The notes: generated by a model from the sequence alone, not told the origin. DNA of 40,333 bases from Acholeplasmatales bacterium (GCA_007694145.1 RECF01000050.1:1-40333), one strand, 5' to 3'; counted from the first letter of the stretch, positions 8,245 through 18,300 are shown. A program made the numbers and translations.

Positions 8245-9969
8245 ATGCAGACGCTCCATTCATTGACAAGGTTCGTCCTTAAGAAATTATTCGGACATTT
8301 TAGCGCGTATCGCTTCGTGCGGACCGCTTTTGAAGACGCGGGTTTGCGACAACGAGCGAGCCTTTGTTTGTCATGCCTTGTTTATGGTGGCGGCGATTTA
8401 TTGAGTAAAAAATGGGACTTGGCCATTGTGAAAGCCTTGTTCATGGGCTTGGTCTTTTGGATTGCAAGTCTGTATGCCGTTCCGGTTTATAGCGGGGCCA
8501 TCGAGCATGCTGCTTTCAATATGCGCGTATGGTTGACGGGGTTGATGGTTTTCTACCTTTACCTGCATACGCGGCACATCCGCGACACAATCATCGAAAC
8601 ACGCACTGTCAAGAAAGGGGATCCTTATCGCCATAGCCTCTTGCGACGCGGTATTTTGAAATTATGGGTTGTATCGCGACAAGGCGTTGCACGCTATCTG
8701 GCCACACTGCGCGCGGGAAAAGTGAACAAGACGTTGTTTTGGTTACTCAGTCCGTATATCATCATGGGTCTTTACCAAGCAAAAACCAGGCAATGGCACA
8801 AAGCCGTGTTATTGGTTTTGATACAAGGGACGCTGTTGTCCTATATCTTGTCGGTCGGTGTGCTCGATATCTTGGATTTCGTTGCCCTCGATACGGATTT
8901 CAGACCCTCAACGTTCAATCTTGTCTACGGCTTTATGGCACTCTTCGCAGTATGCTTGTATATGTCGGTCTATGTTTACAACATCGTAAATGTGACCCGT
9001 CAAATCTCGACAGGTCAATTGGGAAACACGGCATTGCGCGACGATCTTCGTGCTTTAAGAGACGAACGGTTGCCACTGACTTTGTTGAGTCTTCCTGTGA
9101 TTGGCGTCATGGGTTTCACCATCATCCCACTCATCTTCATGATCAGCATCGCTTTCACCAGTTATACCGGGGCGAGTCTTGAGTTTCGCTGGCAAGGATT
9201 TGAGATTTTCCGTCGCTTGATCATGATTGAGGATAATCTCTACACGTTGGTTGCCGTGGTAAGATGGACGTTGATTTGGGCAGTACTTGCGACCTTTACC
9301 AATTACTTCGGGGGCATTATGCTATCCCTGCTCATCAACAAGAAAGGTGTGAGAGGCAAGAAAGTATGGCGAACCATTTTCATTATTACGATGGCGACAC
9401 CACAGTTTGTATCGTTGCTCATCATGAACCAAATGTTTGCCTATGAAGGTCCGGTGAACCAGTTTTTGCTCAATGTGGGACTCATCAATGAAAACATCAA
9501 CTTTTGGGGCAATCAGCTTCGCGCTAGGACATTGATTATCATCGTGAATATGTGGGTGGGCATTCCTTATTTGATGTTGCTCACATCGGGCATTCTGATG
9601 AACATTCCTGAAGATCTTTACGAAGCAGCGCGCATTGAAGGGGCCTCTAAGGTTCAAGCGTTCCTGAAAATCACCATGCCCTATATGTTTTACATCACAA
9701 CACCGTTGCTACTAATGCAGTTTATCGGCAACATGAACAATTTCAATGTCATTTACTTGTTGACACAGGGTAGACCGTATGGTGTAGGGTTGGAAAATGC
9801 TGGGGGTACGGACATTTTGATTACTTGGCTTTACCAGTTGACTAGAACGCACAGGATGTACAACCTAAGCGCTGCCATCGGCATCATCATCTTCGTGCTT
9901 TCTGCGAGTATTTCCATCTCTATTTACCGCAAAACGGCCGCTTACAGCAAAGAAGGTGAGTTCTCGTGA
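8245..9969 (+). CDS. ABC sugar permease, MalF/GanP-like, with long N-terminal extension
   Basis: This membrane component of the galacto-oligosaccharide importer has 574 residues from ATG 8245, which is preceded by GAGGAG at eight bases; the in-frame GTG at 8236 lies inside that site. The C-terminal 300 residues are a standard MalF-type permease with the EAA loop 'DLYEAARIEGASKVQAF'. Ahead of it are about 270 residues with several extra hydrophobic segments and a basic stretch, so it is longer than the usual 290-420 residue permease. Long N-terminal regions are known in MalF itself, but the sequence here shows internal similarity to zinc-ribbon-free, helical extensions only by eye. It overlaps the next permease by four bases. 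Confidence 0.88.
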   Translation: MQTLHSLTRFVLKKLFGHFSAYRFVRTAFEDAGLRQRASLCLSCLVYGGGDLLSKKWDLAIVKALFMGLVFWIASLYAVPVYSGAIEHAAFNMRVWLTGLMVFYLYLHTRHIRDTIIETRTVKKGDPYRHSLLRRGILKLWVVSRQGVARYLATLRAGKVNKTLFWLLSPYIIMGLYQAKTRQWHKAVLLVLIQGTLLSYILSVGVLDILDFVALDTDFRPSTFNLVYGFMALFAVCLYMSVYVYNIVNVTRQISTGQLGNTALRDDLRALRDERLPLTLLSLPVIGVMGFTIIPLIFMISIAFTSYTGASLEFRWQGFEIFRRLIMIEDNLYTLVAVVRWTLIWAVLATFTNYFGGIMLSLLINKKGVRGKKVWRTIFIITMATPQFVSLLIMNQMFAYEGPVNQFLLNVGLINENINFWGNQLRARTLIIIVNMWVGIPYLMLLTSGILMNIPEDLYEAARIEGASKVQAFLKITMPYMFYITTPLLLMQFIGNMNNFNVIYLLTQGRPYGVGLENAGGTDILITWLYQLTRTHRMYNLSAAIGIIIFVLSASISISIYRKTAAYSKEGEFS

Positions 9970-10817
9970 AAGTAGGACGCATAGAACTGGTCGCATCGTA
10001 TGTCGCACTTTGCATCTTGAGTGTTGTCTGGCTGATTCCAATCGTCTGGGTCATTCTCACATCATTCAGAGGCACCCCCGGGGTGGCTTCACCGACATTC
10101 ATTCCCCAAGTTTTCACGCTTGACAACTACAAGAACCTGTTCAATCCGCAAGGGAATCAAGCGTTTTACATCATGTTTCCCCGCTGGTTCATGAATACAC
10201 TAATCATCGCCGTACTGAACATGCTCATTTCAACGATTCTCATACTTTCCACCGCCTATGCTTTGTCTCGGTTCAGATTTGCCGGTCGTCGGTTTATCTT
10301 AAACATTGCCTTAGTTCTAGGCATGTTTCCAGGTTTTATGGCGATGATTGCCGTCTATCTCATCTTGAACATGCTTGGGTTGGTCAACTCACCATGGGCA
10401 CTGCTTGTTGTTTACAGTGCCAGTTCGGCTTTGGGATTTTACGTTTCTAAAGGTTACTTCGAGACCGTGCCAAAAGATCTCAACGAGTCCGCCATGATTG
10501 ATGGCGCGGATCAGTTGACCATCTTTATCCGCATCATTTTGCCACTATCAAAGCCCATCGTAGTCTATACGGCCTTGCTCGCTTTCATGGCCCCATGGAT
10601 GGACTTTATCCTTGCAAGCATGATTTTGCGGACACCGGAACAAAAAACAGTGGCGGTTGGACTTTACGGGTTGATTATGGAGCATGCCGATTTGTTCAAC
10701 AATTTCACCATTTTCGCAGCGGGTTCGGTCGTGGTGGCCATTCCCATCGTCATCATGTATGTCATTTTACAACGGTTTATTATTCAAGGCGTCGCAGCCG
10801 GCGCCATTAAAGGATAA
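9966..10817 (+). CDS. ABC sugar permease, MalG/GanQ-like
   Basis: The second membrane subunit has 283 residues, the same length as I recall for B. subtilis GanQ. It has six predicted membrane segments and the EAA loop 'DLNESAMIDGADQLTIF'. The GTG start at 9966 overlaps the TGA of the preceding permease and has AAGGTGAG about eight bases upstream, so the two are translationally coupled. No ATP-binding gene is present in the operon; a shared MsmX-type ATPase encoded elsewhere is expected, as for GanPQ. Confidence 0.92.
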   Translation: MKVGRIELVASYVALCILSVVWLIPIVWVILTSFRGTPGVASPTFIPQVFTLDNYKNLFNPQGNQAFYIMFPRWFMNTLIIAVLNMLISTILILSTAYALSRFRFAGRRFILNIALVLGMFPGFMAMIAVYLILNMLGLVNSPWALLVVYSASSALGFYVSKGYFETVPKDLNESAMIDGADQLTIFIRIILPLSKPIVVYTALLAFMAPWMDFILASMILRTPEQKTVAVGLYGLIMEHADLFNNFTIFAAGSVVVAIPIVIMYVILQRFIIQGVAAGAIKG

Positions 10818-10834
10818 AAAATAGGAGGATTGCA

Positions 10835-13273
10835 ATGAAAAAAATCACATTGGCAGTTTTATTGATGATCGGGCTCTTCACCGTGCTCGCCTGTGGCAAG
10901 CAAGAGGAAGACCCAGCTTTTGAAGCGACATTAAACATTCTTGACATGATATTGACGCGCGGCGAAAGTGAAGCCGTCGACTACACGATTGCGCCAGCTG
11001 GCACGTTCGGCGTGGTCACGTTTGAAATCATTGAAGCCACGCCAGAAGGCGTAATCAGCATCACCGGAAATACGGTGGCGGCACTCCTTGCAGGCACCGC
11101 GACTGTTCGGGCAACAGTCAACAACATGCCGGGAGCGAGTCAGACGTTCACGGCCACAACCACGTTCTCTGTAACAGTTGAAGACATTCAAGCCATCCCT
11201 GGTGAATACGTTTTAAATGGCGGGTTTGAGTTTGGCACGAACGAGTGGACGATGGTTTCCAATCCAATCGACTACACGTATGGCACGCAAGTCGTCGCCA
11301 ACAATCCCCATAGTGGCGAGGCGGCACTTAATCTATGGTATGATCACACAGGCAACGATTTGGGTGAGGCGCTTGATCTCACCATTTCACAGACTTTGAG
11401 TCAGGTGCCATCCGGTACGTATTTGTTCTCACTGTGGTATCAGGGAACGACGTCTTCTGTGACGATGCGGGTACTCGCAGGGGCCACCGTCCTTCAGGAG
11501 GAAACTTTCAGCGGTTACGATTATCGACCCGTTCCTGATCACTTTGGCTATGTCAATTATGGCATCGAAGTCACAATCGATGCTTCCATCACCGAACCCA
11601 TTACTGTAGAAATTCATTTTGAAGGACCCGCAGAAGTTTGGGGTTATGTCGATGACATCAGTTTCCGTGCGGGAACACTTGACGATTTGATTCTTGCGCC
11701 AACTTCAGGTGAAGAAGGTTACATCAACTTCATCACTGGAGGACACTTTCCAAACTTGAGTGCCTGGACTGTCGACATCACGGGTCCGGCATCAAGTAAA
11801 CAAGCCAACATCAGTGGTGGACGTCTCGCAATATGGGCCAATGGTGTTGCAACATTCCGTATTTATCAAGTCGTTACCGTACCGGAAGAGACCTACAATC
11901 TTGTCATCTATTGGGATGGTGGGGTCATGGGTGATTCGTTCAATGTCGATGAAGCCTATGCGTATGTAAAACAAGGTGAAACCTATTACACCATCGACCT
12001 CGAACCCACCGGTTGGACGGGTGAACTGACCCGTGCCGATCTCGAAGGATTCATCTTATCCGGTGAAGTAGAAGTCGGTATCTATATCAATTTCACCAGT
12101 GGTAGCGACAACTGGATCAATCTCGATGATTTTGCGTTATGGTCTTACAATATTGATACCTATGACCCTGATGAAGGCGATGCGACAGCGGCTGAATCTG
12201 TCATGACTCTGATAGAAGCCCTGCCAGAGCCGTCAGCGGTCGCTCTTGAAGATGAGGCGGCTGTTTTAGCTGCTGAAGCGGCCTATCAAGCATTGACCGA
12301 ACTACAGAAGACACTGGTCACAAACTACGAAAAACTGGTGCACGTACGCGTGGCACTGGATGCATTGACAGAAGAACCGCTACCCGATGTTCCATTAGTT
12401 AGCTTAGAAACGTTCAACGAACAAGGAAACTTCACAGTGGGTAGCTGGTCTTTGGTCGATCTCGATTGGTGGGTGCAAGGTGGCAATACTTGGACAGATG
12501 CTGACTGGGTGCACAGTGGTACGCAACGTTATGACATGTTCAAAGACCAAGCATCCTTAACGGCACGCATCGCCAAAGGCATCACCGGCTTGCCTGGAGG
12601 GACATACACCCTGACAATCCATGCGGCAGGAGGGGGTCTCTCTGAAGTTGAAGTCACGTTTGGTGAAACGGTGCAAGTTCTAACTATAACAGGTGATTAT
12701 GCTCCCTATACTGTATCGTTTGATCATGATGGTTCAGCGTTTGTCTTTGTTCAAGTCAAGGTGAGCCGGCCCGATACAAATGGCTGGATCAGTCTTGATA
12801 CGTTTAGTGTCACCAGCACGTACTCGTATCCAACCGTTGACCTTGAAACATTCAACAGCCAAGGGAACTTTACAGTCGGCAGTTGGGCTATTGCTGATTT
12901 GGCGTGGTATGTCGATGGTGGCAGTGCCTGGACAAATGGCGATTGGCCACACAGCGGCACGCAAAGCTATGATGTGTTCCGTGATCAATCCACACTGCAA
13001 GCGGTTCTTGCAAAAGTAATCACGGATCTTGATGCGGGTCATTATACGTTGACACTCCATGCGGCAGGTGGCAATATCGACCAGTTACGGGTGACCTTCG
13101 GTGAAAGCAGTAATGTGTTTGCCATTACAGGTTCGTACGCACCGTATACGGTCGATTTCACCCATGACGGTAATGCACCGGTACTGGTCAAAATCGAAGT
13201 TGTCCGTGCTGATACGTCGGGTTGGATTCAACTCGATACCTTTCATGTTGAACCCGGTACCTCTGAAGAATGA
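10835..13273 (+). CDS. Multi-domain carbohydrate-binding lipoprotein of the galactan operon (non-catalytic)
   Basis: The 812-residue surface lipoprotein has lipobox 'TVLAC' with Cys20. It holds an Ig-like domain (about 30-115), two jelly-roll modules (about 125-282, 'NGGFEFGTNEW' to 'GYVDDISF', and about 290-438), a helical linker (about 450-515, with the common Gram-positive pattern 'YQALTELQKTLVTNYEKL'), and two tandem modules of about 146 residues, starting near 523 and 668 with 'LETFNxQGNFTVGSW' and ending 'GWIxLDTF'. The first jelly roll resembles the CBM61-like tail of the GH53 at 2518. I see no catalytic domain. It sits between the importer and the second GH53 and overlaps that gene by ATGA. 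A role in holding galactan at the cell surface is inferred, functionally like SusE/SusF of Bacteroidota. Confidence 0.8.
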   Translation: MKKITLAVLLMIGLFTVLACGKQEEDPAFEATLNILDMILTRGESEAVDYTIAPAGTFGVVTFEIIEATPEGVISITGNTVAALLAGTATVRATVNNMPGASQTFTATTTFSVTVEDIQAIPGEYVLNGGFEFGTNEWTMVSNPIDYTYGTQVVANNPHSGEAALNLWYDHTGNDLGEALDLTISQTLSQVPSGTYLFSLWYQGTTSSVTMRVLAGATVLQEETFSGYDYRPVPDHFGYVNYGIEVTIDASITEPITVEIHFEGPAEVWGYVDDISFRAGTLDDLILAPTSGEEGYINFITGGHFPNLSAWTVDITGPASSKQANISGGRLAIWANGVATFRIYQVVTVPEETYNLVIYWDGGVMGDSFNVDEAYAYVKQGETYYTIDLEPTGWTGELTRADLEGFILSGEVEVGIYINFTSGSDNWINLDDFALWSYNIDTYDPDEGDATAAESVMTLIEALPEPSAVALEDEAAVLAAEAAYQALTELQKTLVTNYEKLVHVRVALDALTEEPLPDVPLVSLETFNEQGNFTVGSWSLVDLDWWVQGGNTWTDADWVHSGTQRYDMFKDQASLTARIAKGITGLPGGTYTLTIHAAGGGLSEVEVTFGETVQVLTITGDYAPYTVSFDHDGSAFVFVQVKVSRPDTNGWISLDTFSVTSTYSYPTVDLETFNSQGNFTVGSWAIADLAWYVDGGSAWTNGDWPHSGTQSYDVFRDQSTLQAVLAKVITDLDAGHYTLTLHAAGGNIDQLRVTFGESSNVFAITGSYAPYTVDFTHDGNAPVLVKIEVVRADTSGWIQLDTFHVEPGTSEE

Positions 13274-14784
13274 TTAGAAAAGTACGTCTAATTCTCTTGA
13301 TGATGTTGGTGGTTGGCATCGTGTTCGGTTGTGCCGCTGATGATGACCTACCACCAAACAATGCGTTTCTTTTTGTCTATGACATGCAGCTTGGCGTTGA
13401 TCAGTCACGCCGCATCGATGTTGTCACCAACATTGAACTCGATGATACGCTCACCTATGACATTGATAATCCCGAAGCCATCTTGATTCATGACGGACAC
13501 GTCTTTGGTCTAAGAGGGGGCGATCAAAGCACCGTCACCATCAGACACGGTGAGATCAGTCATCAGTTTCACGTTTCCGTCACCGGTGACACGTTGCCGT
13601 TGTCACACTTTGAACACGCGTGGTTTGACGATATTTCCGTTACACCGGTTACGGCACTTCAGGGTGAGAGCCGGCCTGATTTCATCATGGGTGCGGACAT
13701 CTCCTCCATCGATGAAGTCTTGCGACGGGGCGGGAAGTTCTATGGTCGTGACGGTGTGCAGACTAGCGCTTTCAAGTTGATGACTGATGCGGGAATCAAC
13801 TATGTTCGAATCCGGATATGGAATGATCCCGTCAGTCCTGAAGGTGTCCCTTATGGCGGTGGCAACAACGATATAGAGACAGCTATTCGGATTGGGAGCA
13901 TGGCAAAAGCCCACGGCATGAAGATTTTGCTCGTCTTCCATTATAGTGATTTTTGGGCCGACCCAGGCAAGCAAATCATTCCGAAAGATTGGGCTGCGAT
14001 GACAACAGCTGATGAGATCGCCACTGCGCTACATGATTTTACTTACCAGACGATGCGTAGGATGGCAGAGGGTGGCGCCATCGTTGACATGGTTCAAATC
14101 GGCAATGAAATCACACCCGGACTTCTCACGCAAGGCGTCCATGATTATGGTAATATTGCCGAACCCTCGCGCTTCAATCTGCCTGCCTCAATCAGTGGTA
14201 GTGTCAGCAACCCAAATTTCATCACCTATCTCAATGCCGGACTTGACGCCGCCCGACTGGCCAATCCTGAAGTCTTGACGATGATTCATATTGATCGGGG
14301 TGCAAACAACAGTGCCTCGAGAACCTTTTTCAACCGCTTGCAAAACAACGGGGTTGACTATGATATCATCGGCCTTTCTTACTACAACTTTTATCATGGC
14401 AGCATGAGCAACTTTCAAAGCAACATGAACGACTTGGCAACGCGCTATGGCAAACCGATTGTCGTTTCGGAAACGAGTTACGGGTTTACCAGTCAGCCGT
14501 ATGCGAACACAGCCCATATTCTGACCAGTCCTTCAGGTGGCTATTCTTTGACACCTCAAGGTCAGGCAAACAAGCTCCGTGATGTCATCAACATCACCGC
14601 CAACACCCCGGAGCAACTCGGTATCGGCGTATTTTACTGGGAACCCGCGTGGCTACCGGTCGCTGGCGCCGGCTGGGCAGGGGGCGGGACACCGGCTACC
14701 TGGGCCAACCAAGCCCTGTTCAGTTATCAAGGCGCCGCATTACCTTCCCTTGATGTGTTCTGGCGTGTCAGGGAGCCTTCCTAA
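13270..14784 (+). CDS. GH53 endo-beta-1,4-galactanase, lipoprotein
   Basis: This second arabinogalactan endo-galactanase has 504 residues and is anchored as a lipoprotein by 'GIVFGC' with Cys21. A short N-terminal beta domain (about 30-115) precedes the GH53 barrel (about 135-504). Key motifs are 'FIMGADISSI', 'NYVRIRIWNDP', 'VFHYSDFWADP', acid/base E280 in 'QIGNEITPG', nucleophile E401 in 'IVVSETSYGF' and 'FYWEPAWLP'. It lacks the Ig-like and CBM61-like tail of the other GH53; binding may be supplied by the CBM lipoprotein encoded just upstream, whose stop overlaps this start in ATGA. It is the last gene of the operon and is followed by a terminator. The pair probably differs in product length or substrate branching, which cannot be told from sequence. 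Confidence 0.93.
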   Translation: MIRKVRLILLMMLVVGIVFGCAADDDLPPNNAFLFVYDMQLGVDQSRRIDVVTNIELDDTLTYDIDNPEAILIHDGHVFGLRGGDQSTVTIRHGEISHQFHVSVTGDTLPLSHFEHAWFDDISVTPVTALQGESRPDFIMGADISSIDEVLRRGGKFYGRDGVQTSAFKLMTDAGINYVRIRIWNDPVSPEGVPYGGGNNDIETAIRIGSMAKAHGMKILLVFHYSDFWADPGKQIIPKDWAAMTTADEIATALHDFTYQTMRRMAEGGAIVDMVQIGNEITPGLLTQGVHDYGNIAEPSRFNLPASISGSVSNPNFITYLNAGLDAARLANPEVLTMIHIDRGANNSASRTFFNRLQNNGVDYDIIGLSYYNFYHGSMSNFQSNMNDLATRYGKPIVVSETSYGFTSQPYANTAHILTSPSGGYSLTPQGQANKLRDVINITANTPEQLGIGVFYWEPAWLPVAGAGWAGGGTPATWANQALFSYQGAALPSLDVFWRVREPS

Positions 14785-14796
14785 AGCGCAACAAAC

Positions 14797-14841
14797 AAGA
14801 GACAAGATCCCTAATTCACACGGATCCTTGTCTCTTTTCTT
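14797..14841 (+). terminator. Intrinsic terminator of the galactan operon
   Basis: AGAGACAAGATCC (14798-14810) pairs with GGATCCTTGTCTCT (14822-14835), with one bulged base, then a short T-rich stretch TTTTCTT. It starts 13 bases after the stop of the second GH53 gene. Confidence 0.85.
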
Positions 14842-15107
14842 ATGAATGTGTGTACAACATGCGTAGCTACATGTGCATCGTATCAGGTGGACTGGACGCT
14901 TGATAGGGAGAAACGGTTAGGCGGTTGATAGACAGCTGTGACAAAGCGGTATCTTCTGAACCCTATACGTGATACTGGGCAAATTTGACCGATCACACGA
15001 CGCTATTTAGGCGAATAGCAGCGTTGATTAAGTCCACCATTGCCCATCGAGAAAGCGCTTCACAGAATGAAAAAGGGAACTGAAAATTAGAAAATAGGCT
15101 AAAAAGG
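14842..15107. other. Intergenic spacer between the two sugar modules
   Basis: No gene is evident here. The only structure I see is a small inverted repeat GCTATT/AATAGC at 15002-15019. The stretch becomes A-rich toward the promoter at 15108. Confidence 0.5.
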
Positions 15108-15136
15108 TTGAAAAAAGAAAACGATTACATTATAAT
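15108..15136 (+). promoter_or_regulatory. Sigma-A-type promoter of the second sugar module
   Basis: TTGAAA (15108-15113) and TATAAT (15131-15136) are separated by exactly 17 bases, close to the Bacillus housekeeping consensus. The start of transcription would fall near 15143, inside the first GAAACGTTTC operator. It leads into a leader of about 215 bases before the repeat-lipoprotein gene. Confidence 0.8.
15116..15129. promoter_or_regulatory. cre-like site in the promoter spacer
   Basis: AGAAAACGATTACA matches the cre consensus TGWNANCGNTNWCA except at the first base. It lies entirely between the -35 and -10 boxes, where a bound CcpA would block RNA polymerase. Confidence 0.55.
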
Positions 15137-15140
15137 TAAT

Positions 15141-15155
15141 TGAAACGTTTCGATA
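15141..15155. promoter_or_regulatory. LacI-type operator O1
   Basis: TGAAACGTTTCGATA contains the perfect palindrome GAAACGTTTC with the central CG typical of LacI-family operators. It begins five bases after the -10 box and covers the expected transcript start. An almost identical copy lies 163 bases downstream. The likely binder is the LacI regulator encoded at 34884. Confidence 0.75.
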
Positions 15156-15224
15156 AACGTGCTGAGAAACACGTCCCTGCAAATATTTATTGAAGAAGTA
15201 TGGTCAGCGGCATTGACAAGGATC

Positions 15225-15294
15225 GGAATCCCCCTTACAGGCTCTTGCCAGGGTTTCCAGAGAATTATTCAACTGCGTCTGGCCTTTGTTTTTT
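15225..15294 (+). promoter_or_regulatory. Possible structured leader / attenuator between the two operators
   Basis: GGAATCCC (15225-15232) can pair with GGGTTTCC (15251-15258) at seven of eight positions, with a small GGC/GCC hairpin inside. The alternative pairings GCCAG/CTGGC (15247-15251 with 15279-15283) or CCAGA/TCTGG (15257-15261 with 15278-15282) would use the same bases and are followed by six T at 15289-15294. This resembles a weak antiterminator/terminator layout, but the second stem is only five base pairs. Confidence 0.3.
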
Positions 15295-15303
15295 GAGTAA
15301 ATT

Positions 15304-15315
15304 CGAAACGTTTCG
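15304..15315. promoter_or_regulatory. LacI-type operator O2
   Basis: CGAAACGTTTCG is a perfect 12-base palindrome followed by ATAA. It shares GAAACGTTTCGATAA with O1. Two operators about 163 bases apart, one on the start site and one in the leader, suggest repression by DNA looping. Confidence 0.75.
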
Positions 15316-15360
15316 ATAACTAGGGATTTACGGCTTCAAAAAATATATAGGAGGCATAAC

Positions 15361-18300
15361 ATGCGAATTAGAAAGAGTGTTTTATCGTTACTGTACCTCG
15401 TATTTGGCGTACTCATCCTTGCGGCATGTACACCCAAACAAACCACCCCTGAGATTACGGAATACAACGTACTGGGTGACTGGGTCGCAGACGACACCGA
15501 TGTGTACACCCTCGTTACGAATACCGCTTCAATGCTTGAGTTTTCTTATGACAAGGGCGTCTACCCTGACGCTACCCTGACAAGTGCTCCGATAGACGAA
15601 GATCTTTCTGAGTTCAAGAAACTGGTCATTACGGTTGAGGGGACGGGCACGATGCGTGTCATTCTCAAGACCGATGACCCTGATGTCACCAAAGAAGTCG
15701 GCTTGAATGTCACCGGCATTCAAGGTAGCTATCAGTGGAACCTTCTCGCCGACACCGCGTTTCTTGCGGCAGTCACCGAGATTGTCATCATTGCGGCGCC
15801 TGAAAAGACTGACTCGGTCGGAATCATCAAAGTCAGTGAAATGGCGTTTTACAAAACCGTTGCCGACGGATTCATCATCCAAACCGGCTTTGACAACATC
15901 CCAACCAATGTCAATGAATACGATGGCGTTGCCGATGTGTTCAACTTCAATGCAAAATGGGAGAACTTTGCGGAAGAAGTTTATGCCGTCACAGAAGTCA
16001 ACGGGATGCATGAAGTCACCTTCACCAAATCTGCCGGTGAGGAATGGGCGGCCCTTCAGTCGCGTGTTCAAGGCGACTTCACGCAGTTTAACTACGTGGT
16101 CGTCATTGTCACGGGCACCCCTGGTCAGCCCATTATTGTAAAGGCGGCCAATGACTTTGAAACCCGCGTTGTTCTTGATGGCTCGATGCAAGAAGTGGTC
16201 GTCAACCTTTCGAGCATGAGCGATGCCCAAAAGAATGCCATCCCCTCGATTCTGATCTTCGGACTTGCGGGACAAACCGGCACGGGTGCATTCACCATCC
16301 ATGAAGCCTTCATGATCGATGAATATGCGTATGAAGCGCCGGAAATCATCAAAAACGTCGATCCAGGCACGGAGAACACCTTCCCTATCGTGCATTGGTA
16401 TGACAATACCGACGGTGTTTATGACATCGCCGTAGTCGAAGACGATATCGTCTTTGTCTATGAGAAGATGGCCCCGGCATACCATTGGTCATTCGCCATT
16501 GCCCATCTTGAGGGCGATATGAGCCGTTTCGACAAGATTGAGTTCGATGTGACCGGACAAAGCAACAAATCGGTCTTGCTCAAAATCGAAGGCCCGCATG
16601 GCAATGTGGAAAAACCCGTAACATTCGATGGCACTAGACAAACCATAGTCATCGATTTGACCGGACTATCCATGACAGCCCGCGAGACGCTTGACAAAGT
16701 GTTGCTGTTTGCGGCCCCAGGCGGTACCGGTTCAGGTACCATCATTCTGCACAGCACGACCTTCATGGTTTCTGAGTTCAGTTTGCTTGAGGGTTGGGTC
16801 GAAAACGACCTCGACACGTATGACTTTACTTTAATTGATGGCGTGCTCCACGTCGATTACACCAAAGCTTTAGGACAAGGTTGGGTCTTCATGCACAACC
16901 CCATCGACCCTGAAGAAAGCGAAGGCTTGAACACCTTGACGATGGTTCTTAGAGGCACACCGGGCAAACAACTTCTCATCAAGCCAAACGATGACGGTGC
17001 CCTCGAGCAATGGGTCACCTTCGAAGACGATGCCCCCTTGACTATCACCGTCACAGCCGAAGCGTTTGCGACCATACTCATCTTTGCCGAACCCGGCATT
17101 GAAGATGTCACAGGCAGTTTTGAAATCATCCGGGCCGAACTGACCTACGTTGCCCCAGGCCCCCAAGATCCGAGCATTGACTATCATTTCGAATCGGGCT
17201 GGGTTGACAACGACGGCGGCATTTATACGTTTACCGATGTCGATGGCGTCACCGTCGTTTCCTATGAAAAAACAGCAGGTCAAGAATGGGCCTTCATTCA
17301 AAATATCTTTAGCGAAAACCTCGCACACCACAACACCATCGAAATGGTGCTTAAAGGCGAAGCCGGCAAGCAACTGATCATCAAACCCAATGACGATGGG
17401 GCGTATGAGCAAGTCATCACCTTTACTGGTGAGGTGCAAACGGTGATATTCACCCTGTCAACCCCACCGCAGCGCGTGCTCATTTTCGTCGATCCGATGG
17501 AAGGCAGTCTCAGTGGTACCTTTGAAATTCTTTCTGCCAAAGTAACGTATGTACCGGGAGATATTGACTTCACCCACGACTTTACCGACCATGACGGCGG
17601 CATCTACACGTTTACCGATGTCGACGGTGTCAATGTGGTCTCCTATGAAAAAGCCGCGGGTCAAGAGTGGGCCTTCATCCGTCATGACTTTGAAGGCGAC
17701 CTCACGCGTTTCAACACCATCACCATGGTCGTACAAGGCGAAGCGGGCAAACAACTGCTTATCAAGCCTAACGACATGGGCATCTATGAAAAAGTCATCA
17801 CCTTTACCGGTGAACCGCAAACGGTGACATTCACCTTGACACACACCCCTCAAAATGTCCTGGTCTTTGTCGATCCGATGGCCGGTAGCTTGAGTGGCGC
17901 GTTTGAGATGATCTCGGCCGTGCTCAGCTATGTTGAACCAGACGTCGTCGAACCCGTCACGGACTTCACGTGGGGCTGGGAAGATCAAGACGGCGGCATC
18001 TATACCTTTACGGATGACGACGGCGTCACGGTCGTCTCCTATGAGAAGACCGCGGGTCAAGAATGGGCCTTCATCAAAAACATGTTTATCGGCGATCTAT
18101 CCGCATACAACACGTTGACTATGATCGTCAAAGGTGAAATGGGCACGCAACTGCTCATTAAACCCAATGACCTAGGCCTCTATGAAAAACTTATCACCTT
18201 TACCGGTGACCCACAAACCGTTACCTTTACACTCGATGTGACACCCAGTTTCGTCTACATCTTTGTCGACCCGATGGCGGGTAGCCTGAGTGGCGCATTT

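Noticed and set aside
8664-9182. Plus-strand open frame of 172 codons inside the MalF-like gene
   Set aside because: It is out of frame with a strongly supported permease, with Cys/His/Arg-rich nonsense composition and no ribosome site.
15529-16485. Long minus-strand open frame of 318 codons opposite the repeat lipoprotein
   Set aside because: The plus-strand gene is rich in GAC/GTC/ACC codons, which keeps the opposite frame open. The product has no recognisable domain, and similar antisense frames recur at each repeat unit.
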